NCBI GenBank assembly: GCA_017460245.1
Contig: JAFUBK010000091.1
Span: 1 to 8,898, forward strand
Direction of reading: 5' to 3'
Origin: Bacilli bacterium
Lineage (GTDB): Bacteria; Bacillota_I; Bacilli_A; RF39; UBA660
DNA: 8,898 nt
Part shown: positions 1 through 6,913 of the stretch, piece after piece
Layout: each line of letters starts with the position of its first letter
How positions within the stretch are numbered: the stretch's first letter is position 1
Made by a program: the position numbers and the translations under genes
The notes under the pieces: model-generated
The model's database searches: none
What the model was told of the DNA's origin: nothing
What the model saw: the letters and a program-made list of their open reading frames with translations, nothing else

Positions 1-776
1 CAAGAAATGTTATTCAAGGAATTTATAACGATAAAGAAAGCCAAATTATTTTTGTTGATACCCCAGGAATTCATAAACCAAATCATAAACTTGGGAAAAT
101 ATTAAATAAAGGTGCTTATACCAGCGCATCAGATGTTGATGTTATTGCGTTTTTAGTAGATGCCAAAGCAGGACTTGGTAAAGGTGATGAATATATCATC
201 AGTAAATTTAAAGAGTTAGACAAGCCTGTTATTTTAGTTATCAACAAAGTAGATGGTCTTTCTAATGAAGAGGTTTTTCAAAAAATAAATGAGTACAAAG
301 ATTTATATGAATTTACTGATATTGTTCCCTTATCAGCCTTAAAAGGAAAAAACGTTGAAGAATTAATTAAAGTCTTAAAAAAATATTTAACCGACGAAAT
401 TAAATATTTTGAAGACGATACTATAACCAATAGATCAGACGAATTTCAAATTGCCGAGTTTGTTAGAGAAAAAATATTTAGACTAACAGATAAAGAAGTC
501 CCACATTCCATTACTTGTGTAACTGAAAAAGTCACCTATAATAAAGATAAACTTATAATAAATGTTGTTGTTATTGTTGATCGTGATTCACTTAAAAAAA
601 TAATAATTGGTAAAAATGGCGAAATGATCAAAAAAATAGGTACCCTTGCTAGAGAAGATATTGAAAAATACTTTAACAAAAAAGTTTATTTAGAAATATT
701 TGTTAAAACTATAAAAAAATGGCGTGATAAAGAAAAATATTTAATTGACTTAGGTTATGAAGATTTTTTAGAATAA
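1..776 (+). CDS. era: GTPase Era, 3' part (5' end outside window)
   Basis: Era is a GTPase that binds the 3' end of 16S rRNA and helps mature the 30S ribosomal subunit. The reading frame starts at base 3 and gives 257 residues before TAA. The first residues, RNVIQGIYN, match the stretch just after the G2 threonines, so about 40 N-terminal residues with the P-loop are missing because of the window edge, not a deletion. Visible motifs are G3 (DTPGIHKP), G4 (NKVD) and G5 (SALKGKN). The C-terminal half carries the KH RNA-binding domain, with IIIGKNGEMIKKIG as the GxxG loop region, and ends in the family-typical VKTIKKWRDKEKYL...LGYEDF. There is no terminator before the next gene, so era is probably co-transcribed with the YqzL-like gene and recO. 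The identification is secure. Confidence 0.97.
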   Translation, partial: RNVIQGIYNDKESQIIFVDTPGIHKPNHKLGKILNKGAYTSASDVDVIAFLVDAKAGLGKGDEYIISKFKELDKPVILVINKVDGLSNEEVFQKINEYKDLYEFTDIVPLSALKGKNVEELIKVLKKYLTDEIKYFEDDTITNRSDEFQIAEFVREKIFRLTDKEVPHSITCVTEKVTYNKDKLIINVVVIVDRDSLKKIIIGKNGEMIKKIGTLAREDIEKYFNKKVYLEIFVKTIKKWRDKEKYLIDLGYEDFLE

Positions 777-831
777 AAAATTGAATAAAAACATTTTAAA
801 GGCCTCACTATAAAAATATTAAGGTGATTAT

Positions 832-921
832 ATGAATTTATTATGGAAATTATTTCAAAACTCAGGTAAAATAGAATATTACCTAAAATATAAAGAACAA
901 ATGCGTAAAAAAGGAAGATAG
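832..921 (+). CDS. yqzL: YqzL-like microprotein (29 aa)
   Basis: This is a very short gene, too small for most gene callers. It encodes 29 residues, MNLLWKLFQNSGKIEYYLKY followed by KEQMRKKGR. A ribosome site AAGGTGA (821-827) lies 4 nt before the ATG. The pattern W..F..SG.I..YL.YK resembles the YqzL-like family, which in Bacillus is encoded between era and recO, exactly the position here. The Bacillus protein is longer (about 47 residues) and has an acidic tail that is missing here; instead this one ends in a basic KKGR. The stop codon is 2 nt before the recO start, and the last codons supply the recO ribosome site, which implies translational coupling. The family's function is not known to me. 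Synteny plus the motif make this a real gene with fairly high confidence. Confidence 0.8.
   Translation: MNLLWKLFQNSGKIEYYLKYKEQMRKKGR
911..917 (+). promoter_or_regulatory. Ribosome site of recO inside the yqzL-like gene
   Basis: AAGGAAG lies in the last codons of the YqzL-like gene, 6 nt before the ATG at 924. The upstream stop codon (919-921) falls between this site and the start. This arrangement supports the recO start and suggests that translation of recO is coupled to that of the microgene. Confidence 0.75.
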
Positions 922-923
922 TT

Positions 924-1658
924 ATGGAAGAAGTAGAAGGCATTGTAATAAATGAAACAGAGTATAGTGAAACCTCAAAAATATTAAACATTTTAACTTT
1001 TCAGCACGGACTTATTGGAGTTATCTCTAAAGGATGCAGAAATCTAAAAAGTCCTTTAAGAAGTGTGTCATCAAAACTTACCTATGCTAAGTTTATAATT
1101 TATTATAAGGAAGGTAAGCTTTCTACTTTAAAAGAAGCTACAGTAATAAATCAATTTAAAAATTTAAAAAGAGATATTACAAAAATAAGCTATGCTTCAT
1201 ATTTATTAGAACTTTCAGGCGGTGTATATAAGCAAAGTTATGAAAAAGAAGTCTTATCTTTATTAATTTCGGCTTTATTAAAAATAGAAGAAGGATTTGA
1301 TCCCTTAGTAATAATGAACATAATTGAACTTAAATATTTAAACTTTTTAGGTGTCTTACCAATAATTGATTCCTGCGCTATATGTGGTAAAAAAACAAAC
1401 ATTGTAACCCTTTCTAGTTATAAAGGAGGATATATTTGTAATGATTGTTATACCAATGAAACAAAAGTTAGCGATAAAACAATAAAACTAATAAGAATGT
1501 TTTACTATGTTGATATTTCTAAAATAACAAAATTAGAAGTAAGTAGAGAGTCGAAAAATGAGATAAACATATTTTTAAACGATTACTATGAAAGATATAC
1601 TGGTCTATATTTAAAAAGCAAAAAATTTATTATGGATCTTCAAAAATTAGAAACCTAG
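924..1658 (+). CDS. recO: DNA repair protein RecO
   Basis: RecO is a recombination mediator in the RecFOR pathway. It binds DNA and SSB, and with RecR helps load RecA onto SSB-coated single strands. The product has 244 residues, normal for the family. Residues 1-80 form the N-terminal OB-fold, opening with EGIVINETEYSETSKILNI and followed by GLIGVISKGCR, a typical RecO signature. The middle is helical. A zinc site is formed by C151/C154 (CAIC) and C172/C175 (CNDC), as in Gram-positive RecO. The start at 924 is supported by AAGGAAG 6 nt upstream and by its position 2 nt after the preceding gene. It is the last gene of the era operon, with a terminator 2 nt after its stop. Confidence 0.96.
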   Translation: MEEVEGIVINETEYSETSKILNILTFQHGLIGVISKGCRNLKSPLRSVSSKLTYAKFIIYYKEGKLSTLKEATVINQFKNLKRDITKISYASYLLELSGGVYKQSYEKEVLSLLISALLKIEEGFDPLVIMNIIELKYLNFLGVLPIIDSCAICGKKTNIVTLSSYKGGYICNDCYTNETKVSDKTIKLIRMFYYVDISKITKLEVSRESKNEINIFLNDYYERYTGLYLKSKKFIMDLQKLET

Positions 1659-1660
1659 CT

Positions 1661-1687
1661 GTAAGGGCGTTGACCCTTACTTTTTTA
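1661..1687 (+). terminator. Rho-independent terminator of the era-yqzL-recO operon
   Basis: A 7-bp perfect stem, GTAAGGG (1661-1667) with CCCTTAC (1674-1680), has a 6-nt loop and is followed by six T. It starts 2 nt after the recO stop. Its T-tail runs directly into the -35 box of the next promoter. Confidence 0.88.
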
Positions 1688-1716
1688 TTGACAACAGTCT
1701 ATTTATAATTTATAAT
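1688..1716 (+). promoter_or_regulatory. Exact-consensus sigma-A promoter of the large surface protein gene
   Basis: TTGACA (1688-1693), a 17-bp spacer and TATAAT (1711-1716) match the ideal housekeeping promoter at all 12 positions and in spacing. A second TATAAT at 1704-1709 is only 10 bp from the -35 and is probably not used. The leader to the ATG at 1757 is short, about 35 nt, with ribosome site AGAGGAA at 1746-1752. Confidence 0.88.
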
Positions 1717-1725
1717 CTATTTATA
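1699..1725 (+). repeat. 9-bp direct repeat flanking the -10 box
   Basis: CTATTTATA occurs at 1699-1707 and again at 1717-1725, an 18-bp period, with the -10 hexamer between the copies. It could be a regulator binding site. In AT-rich DNA it could also be chance. Confidence 0.4.
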
Positions 1726-1756
1726 GAATAATAAAAGCATAGAAAAGAGGAATAAA

Positions 1757-4700
1757 ATGGTAAAGAAAATAAACATATTTTTATCAGTAATACTAATAAG
1801 TACTATAGCATTATTTGTAGACTATAGCAGCATAGAAACAGGCAAAGTAAAAGCCGCTACATCAGCAAATACTCTATCCGCAACCACCTATTTAGGTGAC
1901 GAACAAACATTAATAATAGACGATGGTTGGAGCGCTCAAGGTGTTACCGCTGTTCCTAACAATAGTTGTACTTGGAAAATACATGATGAAAATGATCCAA
2001 TTGCCTATGCTAGGGCTGATAACCCACCAATGTTTGGGCATACTGACATAAATGGGCTTTATCATCCAGGGTTATTTGATCAAGAAGGTAATGACTCTCA
2101 AACACATAAAGACTTTACTAATTTTATTCAATTAGCGGCGCCATTTAATCAAGAGGGATCTATACCTGCTTGCTGGGGTAGTGGAGAAAGCGGAAAACCA
2201 TGGAACTCAACTATTACCATCACATATCCAGCTAAAATAGGAACTTATAAAGGAAAAGCTGTAAAGGCAACAATAGTTTTATCACATTTTGTCTTTACAA
2301 AGCAATATAATGAATGGACGGATCCTGATTTTGTCAAAAATGCTATTGTTTGTATTTCAAAATCAAAACTTCGTATTCAACTTTCTGGAATAAAATCAGT
2401 TGAAGCCAAAATGACCCTTTACTATGTTGATAGCGGTGAAAAAGTAAATGTTTCTAGTGATGATGCAATATATCTAGGTTTTGGTGAGCTTTGGAACGAT
2501 GGTGGTGGAACCGAAGGTATTTCATCAGCACAAGCTAGTAATTTATATTTAACACCAGATTCAATAATGAAGTTTGGAAACATTAGCGATTATGTTAATG
2601 TTGCTTATAATAATTCACCAACAACAATTGGCTACCAGCCGGGAACTGTTGAAGAGCCTAAAAATTCAGTATACTTAAAATATAGCAATGCTAGTGATTT
2701 TAACTTTGTTATCATAGATACTGTTGGGCATTTACTTACGAATATCAAATCATCGGGAATTGGTTGGTGGAATCCAGGTGAGCCAACAAAATACGTCTTA
2801 GACAGCGCAAACAAAAGACAAAGCCAAGCCTCATTTAAAACAGGGGATACTGTATCATTTGAAGTTGACCAAAAAATAAACCAAACAAACGTAAATATTT
2901 CGGGTAAATATAGTTCATTTATAATGTCAGACACCCTTCCTAAAGAATTAGAATATACAAGTCTTGAAGTTTACCAAGGAAATACCAATATAACATCAAA
3001 TGGTACCATTAGTTTTGATAGTTCCACCAACACTGTCACTTGGACTGCGAAAACTTCTTATTTAAATTCAATGTCATTATCAGGGCAAACATTCACAATG
3101 AAATTAAAAACTAAAGCTATAAGTCCAAAATCATCAGTTCAAAATACTGCTAAAACAATAATCAATGGCAATTCATTAACTACAAAGCCAGTAACCATTA
3201 CTATAACGCCACCTGATCCAACAAAAAGTGTTAGTAGTAAATATGTAAATGATCTTACCACATTTACATATCGAGTAAAACAATCAGTTCCAGGTCCTAA
3301 TAGATCAGACACTGATATTTCACGATATTTATATAAATCATTTACATTAACTGATGTATTAGATAATGCATTTGATATGGATAAAACAACTGCCAAAGTA
3401 ATCGATACCTCTGACGGTAGTGATAAAGGATATTTTACCATAAACATCAATAAAACTAACCGCACTGTCACCGCAACTGCTAAAGCAGATTCACTTACTA
3501 AGGCTGCATTTTACGGAAAAACTTATGAACTTGTAATATCAACAAAAGTTAAACAAGAATACGACTTTACCAACTATAGTAAAGATAGTAATGGATATGC
3601 TATTATAAAAAATAAAGCAACAAGAGCATTTACAAACAAAGATGGAACTTCATACACTAAAGAAACATCAGAAGTGCCAACTAGTTATGTAGGGCCAAAC
3701 GCTCCAACTAAAGAAGTTGATACCGAACAGATACGCGTAGGCAAAGACTTCAATTATACAATTAAAAAAATCATCCAGCCAGCTACTGAAGACAATTACT
3801 ATACTTCATTTATCTTTACAGACACCCTAGAAGTTCCTCTTAAAATTACTTCATTAGATAAAATAAAAATAGTTGATAACAACAATACCAATTGGACAAC
3901 AAAATTTGACATTAAATTAGGTGAAGATGGACAAACTATAATCGCAACATTAATCAATCCGAAAGATACATCTTTCTATGGAACGAGAGATACTAATGGA
4001 AAAGAGATTCCAAAAACATATTCATTTATATTACCAGTAACATTAAAAGAAAATTTAACTGGTATAGATATGAATAAATATCTAGATGATGGAAGGTACA
4101 TCATTCCTAATATAGCTACGTTTACAATCGATAATAAGTCAATACCAACAAATGAAGTCATTGTTTATAATTATTTGGAGCCAGATCCAATCAAAACTAC
4201 TAAGGAATCTAATATTACCAGTATATATAATAACCAAGAAACATATACATATAACATTGAAAAGAAAATAATAGATTATAGTGAAAATATTTATTATGAA
4301 AGTTTCAAATTAATAGATACTTTAGAAGATTGCTTAGAAATAAAAAATACAGATGCTATTTCGATCAAAGATGAAACCGAAAAAGATGTGACTGACTGGT
4401 TTGATATAAAATTAAATGGTCAAAAAATAACCGCTGAGTTAAAACAAGAAAATAATACTAAAAAATTCTACGGTCACACATACACCTTTATGATAACTAC
4501 GAAAGTAAAAAAAGGTTATGACTTAAGTAAATATAAAAACGGTAGTCAATATATCATCCCAAATCAAGCTAGTATCAGTATAGACAATAAATATAATCTC
4601 GATACAAATAAAAAAGAAGTATATATTGATATACCACAAAAAGTAAATGTACCAATAACAAGCGCAAATATACCACTATATGTAACAATTGGTGGAACGT

Positions 4701-4771
4701 GTTTGCTAGTAACAGGTATAGGTCTATACCTATATAATTTAAAAAAGAAAAAAATAACAAACGCCAAATAA
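1757..4771 (+). CDS. Large cell-surface protein with four isopeptide-type pilin domains
   Basis: This is a 1004-residue exported wall or membrane protein, probably an adhesin or stalk; the ligand is unknown. It starts with a signal peptide (KK, then a hydrophobic core at about 5-22, likely cut near VKA-A at 33/34). Residues 36-340 form a head I do not recognise, rich in Gly and Trp, with C71, C139 and C199. Residues 343-957 are four tandem domains like the fimbrial isopeptide D2 family. Each keeps a Lys in the first strand, an Asp in a (T/S/I)D.L motif and a late Asn: K345/D392/N463, K490/D533/N619, K652/D689/N785, K813/D854/N936. These sets fit self-formed Lys-Asn bonds, which is inference. 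The C-terminus is VPITSA (965-970), a membrane segment (972-994) and KKKK, like a sortase signal but without LPXTG. It has its own promoter and terminator. The next gene encodes a shorter relative. Confidence 0.9.
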   Translation: MVKKINIFLSVILISTIALFVDYSSIETGKVKAATSANTLSATTYLGDEQTLIIDDGWSAQGVTAVPNNSCTWKIHDENDPIAYARADNPPMFGHTDINGLYHPGLFDQEGNDSQTHKDFTNFIQLAAPFNQEGSIPACWGSGESGKPWNSTITITYPAKIGTYKGKAVKATIVLSHFVFTKQYNEWTDPDFVKNAIVCISKSKLRIQLSGIKSVEAKMTLYYVDSGEKVNVSSDDAIYLGFGELWNDGGGTEGISSAQASNLYLTPDSIMKFGNISDYVNVAYNNSPTTIGYQPGTVEEPKNSVYLKYSNASDFNFVIIDTVGHLLTNIKSSGIGWWNPGEPTKYVLDSANKRQSQASFKTGDTVSFEVDQKINQTNVNISGKYSSFIMSDTLPKELEYTSLEVYQGNTNITSNGTISFDSSTNTVTWTAKTSYLNSMSLSGQTFTMKLKTKAISPKSSVQNTAKTIINGNSLTTKPVTITITPPDPTKSVSSKYVNDLTTFTYRVKQSVPGPNRSDTDISRYLYKSFTLTDVLDNAFDMDKTTAKVIDTSDGSDKGYFTININKTNRTVTATAKADSLTKAAFYGKTYELVISTKVKQEYDFTNYSKDSNGYAIIKNKATRAFTNKDGTSYTKETSEVPTSYVGPNAPTKEVDTEQIRVGKDFNYTIKKIIQPATEDNYYTSFIFTDTLEVPLKITSLDKIKIVDNNNTNWTTKFDIKLGEDGQTIIATLINPKDTSFYGTRDTNGKEIPKTYSFILPVTLKENLTGIDMNKYLDDGRYIIPNIATFTIDNKSIPTNEVIVYNYLEPDPIKTTKESNITSIYNNQETYTYNIEKKIIDYSENIYYESFKLIDTLEDCLEIKNTDAISIKDETEKDVTDWFDIKLNGQKITAELKQENNTKKFYGHTYTFMITTKVKKGYDLSKYKNGSQYIIPNQASISIDNKYNLDTNKKEVYIDIPQKVNVPITSANIPLYVTIGGTCLLVTGIGLYLYNLKKKKITNAK
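2783..4627 (+). repeat. Four tandem D2-type isopeptide domains (protein-level repeat)
   Basis: The approximate units are 2783-3211, 3215-3694, 3704-4174 and 4181-4627. They share the order P.K.V, then Y.Y.I, then SF...DTLE, then a FYGKTY-like strand, then YD.S.Y, then IPN.A. The units have diverged and the DNA repeat is not obvious by eye, so this is an old protein-level duplication. Unit 4 is the closest to the single D2 domain of the next gene: both have a Cys in LEDCL and the strings GYD(L/M)SKY and IPN(Q/T)AS. Confidence 0.8.
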
Positions 4772-4801
4772 AATGCAGATACAAAATATCTGCATTTTTT
4801 T
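4771..4801 (+). terminator. Strong terminator after the large surface protein gene
   Basis: A perfect 11-bp stem, AAATGCAGATA (4771-4781) with TATCTGCATTT (4787-4797), has a 5-nt loop and a T-run to 4801. It begins at the last base of the stop codon, so the following gene needs its own promoter. The rest of the gap up to 4928 is AT-rich, with nothing else I can support. Confidence 0.92.
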
Positions 4802-4928
4802 CATGATAAGCAAAAAACATCTAATATGTGTATATCCTAAAAAAGAAAGAGCAAATTAATAATATCAATTTTATAATTGTAAAATAATGTAAATTCAATA
4901 AAAAAACTTAAAGAAATCAAAAAAACGA

Positions 4929-4958
4929 TTGACAAGTAAAACCATAAAAATATAGAAT
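4929..4958 (+). promoter_or_regulatory. Sigma-A-like promoter and ribosome site of the second surface protein gene
   Basis: TTGACA (4929-4934) is followed by TAGAAT (4953-4958, 18-bp spacer) or TATAGA (4951-4956, 16-bp spacer). The ribosome site AGGAGGA at 4968-4974 is the best in the window and lies 8 nt before the ATG at 4983. The leader is therefore very short. Confidence 0.75.
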
Positions 4959-4982
4959 TAAGATAATAGGAGGAGAGTAAAA

Positions 4983-6491
4983 ATGAAAAAAATTTTAAAA
5001 TTTAGTTTATTTGCATTTGTATTAACATTTGGAATGATATTTTCTGCTAACGCCCTAGAAGCAGAAACCCTTACAAATAAGTTAATAGATGCTAAATACA
5101 GTTGGACACCAGATATTTCAAAAGCCACTGTAACAACATTTGGTGAAACCAGCAAAATTAATACCCATTTACAAGCTGGTGATTATAATCGAGATTATTA
5201 TCTATTAGATGTTACTAACAATGCTGCAAAAACCAACACTTCGGGAGTTCTATTAAAAAACGTTGGTAAGTATAATGGAAAAAAAGTTGACATGAAAATT
5301 ACTTTTGCTAGTTGGAAATATTTTACAACTGGTACAAGCTACCCATCACAAGTTGGTATTTCAATAAAGAAAAATGATGAGAAAATGGGATACCCAACTT
5401 TAAATTTTGAAAGAAGTGGTTATGCAACAAGTGTTACTTATAAAATAGAATACTTAGTGTCAGGAACCTCAACAAAAATTAAAATAGGTGGTAACTATAC
5501 AATATATGATAACGATATTCATTCTCTTGAGGAAGGAAACAATAGAATAGAATATGTAATCCCAGGGACAGGATTTGATCATGCATATAAATCATCTAAT
5601 TCAGAATGCGCTCATTATGCCCATAATTTTGATACAAACTTAGGTAATAATAGTTATACTTGTAATACCGCGGATAATCTGGCCGGTGATATGAGTAAAA
5701 AACCAGAGCATTTGTTAACACTAACATATGAGGCAAATACATTAAATATCACTTATGGTTATTACAATAAGAGTTATGCAACTAACCCAAATATTGTAAC
5801 AACTGATGACCCGAAAACAACTATAGGACATCCTTCAGGATGCGGGTTCATGGGCGGAATTCCAGTAGAAAAATTTGATTATAGCACGCCTTCGAAACTA
5901 GTAAATGAAAAAACATCTGACGAAATTACTGAAAATAGTGAATTTACTTATTCAATTGAACAATTTTTACCAACACAAGAAAATATTAATACATTAACAA
6001 GCTTGGTATTTAAAGATATATTAGAAGATTGTTTAACAATTGAAGGCACAAGTAAAATAAAAGTATTTGACCAAAATGACACCAATGTTACTAATATGTT
6101 TACACCACAAATAAATGCCCAAACAATAACTTTAACATTAAAAGATAGTTATATAAACCAAAAAAGTACATTTGGAAAAACATATACTGTCCAATTAACT
6201 GTTAAATTAAAATCAGGTTATGATATGTCTAAGTACATAGATGGAGATAATTATGTAATTCCAAATACCGCATCTACAATAATTAATGGTCAAGAGAAAT
6301 CAACAAACAAAGTTACTGTACACTATCCAGTACCAGCAAAAGAAACACAAAAAAATGATACACCACAAATAGTTTCAGTACCAAGTACTGCTGCTACAAT
6401 TTCTCTAATTATAGTTGGTGTAGCCGTTGTTCTAATAATTGTAGGGCTTGGAACAATGTTCTATGTAACAAATAAAAAATCAAAAAAATAA
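4983..6491 (+). CDS. Short cell-surface protein with one isopeptide-type domain
   Basis: This 502-residue exported protein is related to the preceding one. The signal peptide (MKKILKF, hydrophobic 7-20) is probably cut after ANA at 24. Residues 25-300 form an unrecognised head with C209, C227 and C287. It shares with the first protein a strand (I/V)G.Y.GK.V (94-102 here, 161-169 there) followed by a beta-rich stretch, so the heads may be distant relatives. Residues 302-450 are a single D2-type isopeptide domain with candidate bond residues K305, D345 (FKDILED) and N428 (VIPNTA), plus C350. A linker rich in Lys, Thr, Gln and Pro leads to VPSTAA (466-471), a membrane segment (about 473-495) and KKSKK. 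It has its own promoter and terminator, so the two relatives can be expressed independently. An adhesin or a short companion of the long stalk are possible roles; neither is shown by sequence. Confidence 0.9.
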   Translation: MKKILKFSLFAFVLTFGMIFSANALEAETLTNKLIDAKYSWTPDISKATVTTFGETSKINTHLQAGDYNRDYYLLDVTNNAAKTNTSGVLLKNVGKYNGKKVDMKITFASWKYFTTGTSYPSQVGISIKKNDEKMGYPTLNFERSGYATSVTYKIEYLVSGTSTKIKIGGNYTIYDNDIHSLEEGNNRIEYVIPGTGFDHAYKSSNSECAHYAHNFDTNLGNNSYTCNTADNLAGDMSKKPEHLLTLTYEANTLNITYGYYNKSYATNPNIVTTDDPKTTIGHPSGCGFMGGIPVEKFDYSTPSKLVNEKTSDEITENSEFTYSIEQFLPTQENINTLTSLVFKDILEDCLTIEGTSKIKVFDQNDTNVTNMFTPQINAQTITLTLKDSYINQKSTFGKTYTVQLTVKLKSGYDMSKYIDGDNYVIPNTASTIINGQEKSTNKVTVHYPVPAKETQKNDTPQIVSVPSTAATISLIIVGVAVVLIIVGLGTMFYVTNKKSKK

Positions 6492-6502
6492 TCACAAAAA
6501 TT

Positions 6503-6536
6503 AAAAAATTCTTCAATTTATATTGAAGAGTTTTTT
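6503..6536 (+). terminator. Terminator after the second surface protein gene
   Basis: The core stem is CTTCAAT (6511-6517) with ATTGAAG (6522-6528) and a 4-nt loop. It extends outward through one G-T pair into an A-run (6503-6508) pairing with the T-run (6531-6536). The A/T flanks could let it work in both directions. Confidence 0.87.
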
Positions 6537-6738
6537 ATAAAATTATTTTTTTTTAAAATTAATTTGCCATATTATCATTTTTGTCAATATTTTTAGTATA
6601 ATTTATGTCACTATAACGACCAAAACAAACCTAAAAAATATATTACGAAAGTAAAGAGACATTTATATAATGATGATAATCGATGAACTAAAATTCAAAC
6701 CAAAAGTTTTAAGAAAAAAAGTTTATAAAAAAAACACA
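6537..6738 (+). other. AT-rich gap with a possible alternative promoter
   Basis: No convincing gene is seen. A TATAAT at 6597-6602 has a weak -35 partner, TTATCA (6572-6577), at a 19-bp spacing. If used, it would give glyQS a leader of about 305 nt, closer to ordinary T-box leaders than the about 140 nt from the nearer promoter. A 33-codon frame starts at 6670 and runs to 6771, with a weak AAGAGA site upstream. It overlaps the nearer promoter and is not called as a gene. Confidence 0.4.
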
Positions 6739-6767
6739 TTGACATTTTCAAAACAATATAATAAAAT
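6739..6767 (+). promoter_or_regulatory. Likely promoter of the T-box/glyQS unit
   Basis: TTGACA (6739-6744), a 17-bp spacer and TAAAAT (6762-6767) form a good sigma-A site. A TATAAT at 6757-6762 is too close to the -35 (12 bp). A transcript would start near 6774, leaving only about 50 nt before the terminator arm of the T-box. Confidence 0.62.
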
Positions 6768-6773
6768 GTAAAT

Positions 6774-6898
6774 ATATTAAAGGCGAAGACGGGCTTGGAA
6801 ACCTATCAGTCATATATTTTAAGAGATTCTTTTTGAATAAGTAAGGTGGAACCGCGGGAAATCTCGTCCTTACAGGAAAAGAATCTCTTTTTATTTTT
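6774..6898 (+). promoter_or_regulatory. Glycine-type T-box riboswitch leader
   Basis: T-box leaders read tRNA charging: uncharged tRNA stabilises an antiterminator and allows transcription of the synthetase gene. The conserved box AAGGTGGAACCGCG is at 6843-6856. The antiterminator is helix A1, GTAAGG (6841-6846) with CCTTAC (6868-6873), the bulge TGGAACC (6847-6853), and helix A2, GCGGG (6854-6858) with CTCGT (6863-6867). TGGA in the bulge would pair with UCCA, the 3' end expected of tRNA-Gly. A small Stem III-like hairpin, ATTC-TTTTT-GAAT, is at 6826-6838. The terminator pairs 6821-6833 with 6877-6889 (13 bp) followed by T-rich sequence; its left arm includes the left side of Stem III. Candidate glycine specifiers are GGC at 6782-6784 (in AAAGGC) or 6792-6794. 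Stem I is not resolved, so the 5' boundary is uncertain. Confidence 0.88.
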
Positions 6899-6913
6899 AG
6901 AAAGGAAGATATT

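Noticed and set aside
755..991. Minus-strand open frames such as this one, and those inside the surface genes, glyQS and the third surface gene
   Set aside because: They are antisense to well-supported genes, lack ribosome sites and have low-complexity hydrophobic translations typical of shadows in AT-rich DNA.
2138..2200. Possible thioester adhesin site in the first surface protein (FIQLAAPF followed by IPACWGSG, C139)
   Set aside because: Thioester domains have the Cys first and the bonding Gln much later in a TQxA-like motif. Here the order is reversed and no such later motif is seen.
4649..4771. Canonical LPXTG sorting signal
   Set aside because: There is no LPXTG, NPQTN or LPXTA in either surface protein. 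Only VPxTxA is present, so it is reported as a possible variant, not as a known signal.
6742..6769. Inverted repeat ACATTTT...AAAATGT across the glyQS promoter
   Set aside because: It is a 7-bp A/T-rich match in very AT-rich DNA with a 14-bp spacer. It could be an operator but is not distinguishable from chance.
6670..6771. A 33-codon + strand frame starting MMIIDELKFKPKVLRKKVYK
   Set aside because: It has only a weak AAGAGA site, resembles no family I know, is A/T-driven in composition, and its 3' part contains the -35 and -10 boxes of the glyQS promoter. Conservation in relatives would be needed to revive it.
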